From: Heliopora coerulea
Taxonomy: Eukaryota > Cnidaria > Anthozoa > Scleralcyonacea > Helioporidae
NCBI GenBank assembly: GCA_030142905.1
Contig: JASJOG010000115.1
Coordinates: forward strand, 563,001 to 627,000
Reading direction: 5' to 3'
Length of the DNA stretch: 64,000 bases
The notes beneath the pieces were generated by a model. That model was not told the origin of the DNA. It did not search any database and worked only from the letters and a program-made list of their open reading frames with translations. A program made the translations under genes and the position numbers. This document shows, one piece after another, positions 62,892-64,000 of the stretch. How positions within the stretch are numbered: the stretch's first letter is position 1; every line of letters starts with the position of its first letter.

Positions 62892-64000
62892 GAAAAAAAC
62901 TAAAGGTTAACCCCTTTACTTTTTGGTCAAATTTTTCCACCTAAAATTTTCAACGTAATTTCCCTGAAAAACCACTCAAATCACTGCAAAACTAGTTTCT
63001 ATGCAATAAACATTCATATTCTGCACTTATTTCGAAAGTTGGAAATTGATCGAAAAATCGCAAAAAACCAAAGGTTAACCCCTTTACTTTTTGGTCAAAT
63101 TTTTCCACCTAAAATTTTCAACGTAGTTTCCCTCAAAAACCACTCCAATAACTGCAAAACTAGTTTCTATGATATAAACTTTCATATTATGCACTTATTT
63201 CGAAAGTTGGAAATTGGTCGAAAAATCGTGAAAAACCAAAGGTTAACCCCTCTTTACTTTTTGGTCAAATTTTTCCACCTAAAATTTTCAACGTAATTTC
63301 GCTTAAAAACCACTCAAACCACTGCAAAACTAGTTTCTATGCAATAAACTTTCATATTCTGCACTTATTTCGAAAGTTGGAAATTGGTTAAAAAATCGTG
63401 AAAAACCAAAGGTTAACCCCTTTACTTTTTGGTCAAATTTTTCCACCTAAAATTTTCAACGTAATTTCGCTCAAAAACCACTGAAATCACTGCAAAACTA
63501 GTTTCTATGCAATAAACTTTCATATTCTGCACTTATTTCGAAAGTTGGAAATTGGTCGAAAAATCGTGAAAAACCAAAGGTTAAACCCTCTTTACTTTTT
63601 GGTCAAATTTTTCCACCTAAAATTTTCAACGTGATTTCGCTAAAAAATCACTCAAATCACTGCAAAACTAGTTCCTATGCAATAAACTTTCATATTCTGC
63701 ACTTATTTCGAAAGTTGGAAATTGATCGAAAAATCGCAAAAAACCAAAGGTTAATCCCTTTACTTTTTGGTCAAATTTTTCCACCTAAAATTTTCAAAGT
63801 AATTTCCCTCAAAAACCACTCAAATCACTGCAAAACTAGTTTCTATGCAATAAACATTCATATTCTGCACTTATTTCGAAAGTTGGAAATTGATCGAAAA
63901 ATCGCAAAAAACCAAAGGTTAACCCCTTTACTTTTTGGTCAAATTTTTCCACCTAAAATTTTCAACGTAATTTCGCTCAAAAACCACTCCAATCACTGCA

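Larger units (their letters stand above)
20645..64000 (+). repeat. 168-bp satellite DNA array (~258 monomers, open at the right end)
   Basis: Tandem monomers of 168 bp. The landmark GGTTAACCCC recurs at 20738, 20905, 21073, 21241 and then every 168 bases. Consensus blocks in order: GGTTAACCCCTTTACTTTTT, GGTCAAATTTTTCCACC, TTTTCAACGTAATTTCGCTT, AAAAACCACTCAAATCAC, GCAAAACTAGTTTCTATGC, AATAAACTTTCATATTC, ATTTCGAAAGTTGGAAATTG, GTCGAAAAATCGTGAAAAAC. AT-rich, with about five CpG per unit. Main variants: TG/CA/TC/AC after ATCG, CAAC/CGAC, CGCTT/CGCTC/CCCTC/CCATC, CAAATC/CCAATC/CCAATAAC, TGCAATA/TGATATA. The left edge (20645-21188) is most diverged, 21189-24070 is intermediate, the core is nearly uniform, and the right edge from 58851 is mixed. 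The window ends inside the array. Confidence 0.97.

Noticed and set aside
59173..63296. Four shorter reading frames in the right part of the array (59173, 60515, 61863, 63039)
   Set aside because: They are fragments of the same satellite frame, broken by the indels and stops of the edge monomers.
20645..64000. CRISPR array
   Set aside because: Units are directly adjacent with no unique spacers, and the surroundings are animal nuclear genes.

Overview
This is nuclear DNA of an invertebrate animal. The genes have spliced exons with GT/AG borders, and the gene set is metazoan (snurportin, TFIIA alpha/beta with a taspase site, mitochondrial ribosomal protein mL37, TrmO with a vertebrate-like N-terminal extension). 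AT-rich intergenic DNA, Penelope-like and CR1/jockey-like debris and short TTAA-ended elements make an anthozoan cnidarian such as a coral a reasonable guess. That taxonomic call is inference only.

Layout, 1-17 kb: five compact housekeeping genes. In order: the 3' end of snurportin-1 (+, 45-901); a ten-exon short-chain dehydrogenase (-, 1344-4869); TRMO (+, 4914-7012), head to head with the dehydrogenase with 44 bp between start codons; MRPL37 (-, 7293-8941), tail to tail with TRMO; and a complete nine-exon GTF2A1 (+, 9811-16956) with a TATA box. I rebuilt all exon chains by hand; phases match at every junction. Introns carry tRNA-derived SINE-like copies, short TTAA-ended elements, a foldback element, a TIR element and an inverted Penelope-like fragment.

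17-20.6 kb: gene-free DNA with a (TA)14(TG)33 microsatellite, a diverged relic of the downstream satellite split by a LINE 3' fragment, a ~120-bp hairpin and a three-copy ~120-bp tandem repeat.

20.65 kb to the window end: one 168-bp satellite array of about 258 monomers that runs off the right edge. The edges are diverged, with indels and multi-monomer duplications. The core is nearly uniform: 222 monomers show no net length change, so one frame stays open for 12,436 codons. I read this as a young, homogenised satellite whose period is a multiple of three, not as a protein gene. It is the main feature of the window and a candidate (peri)centromeric or heterochromatic array.
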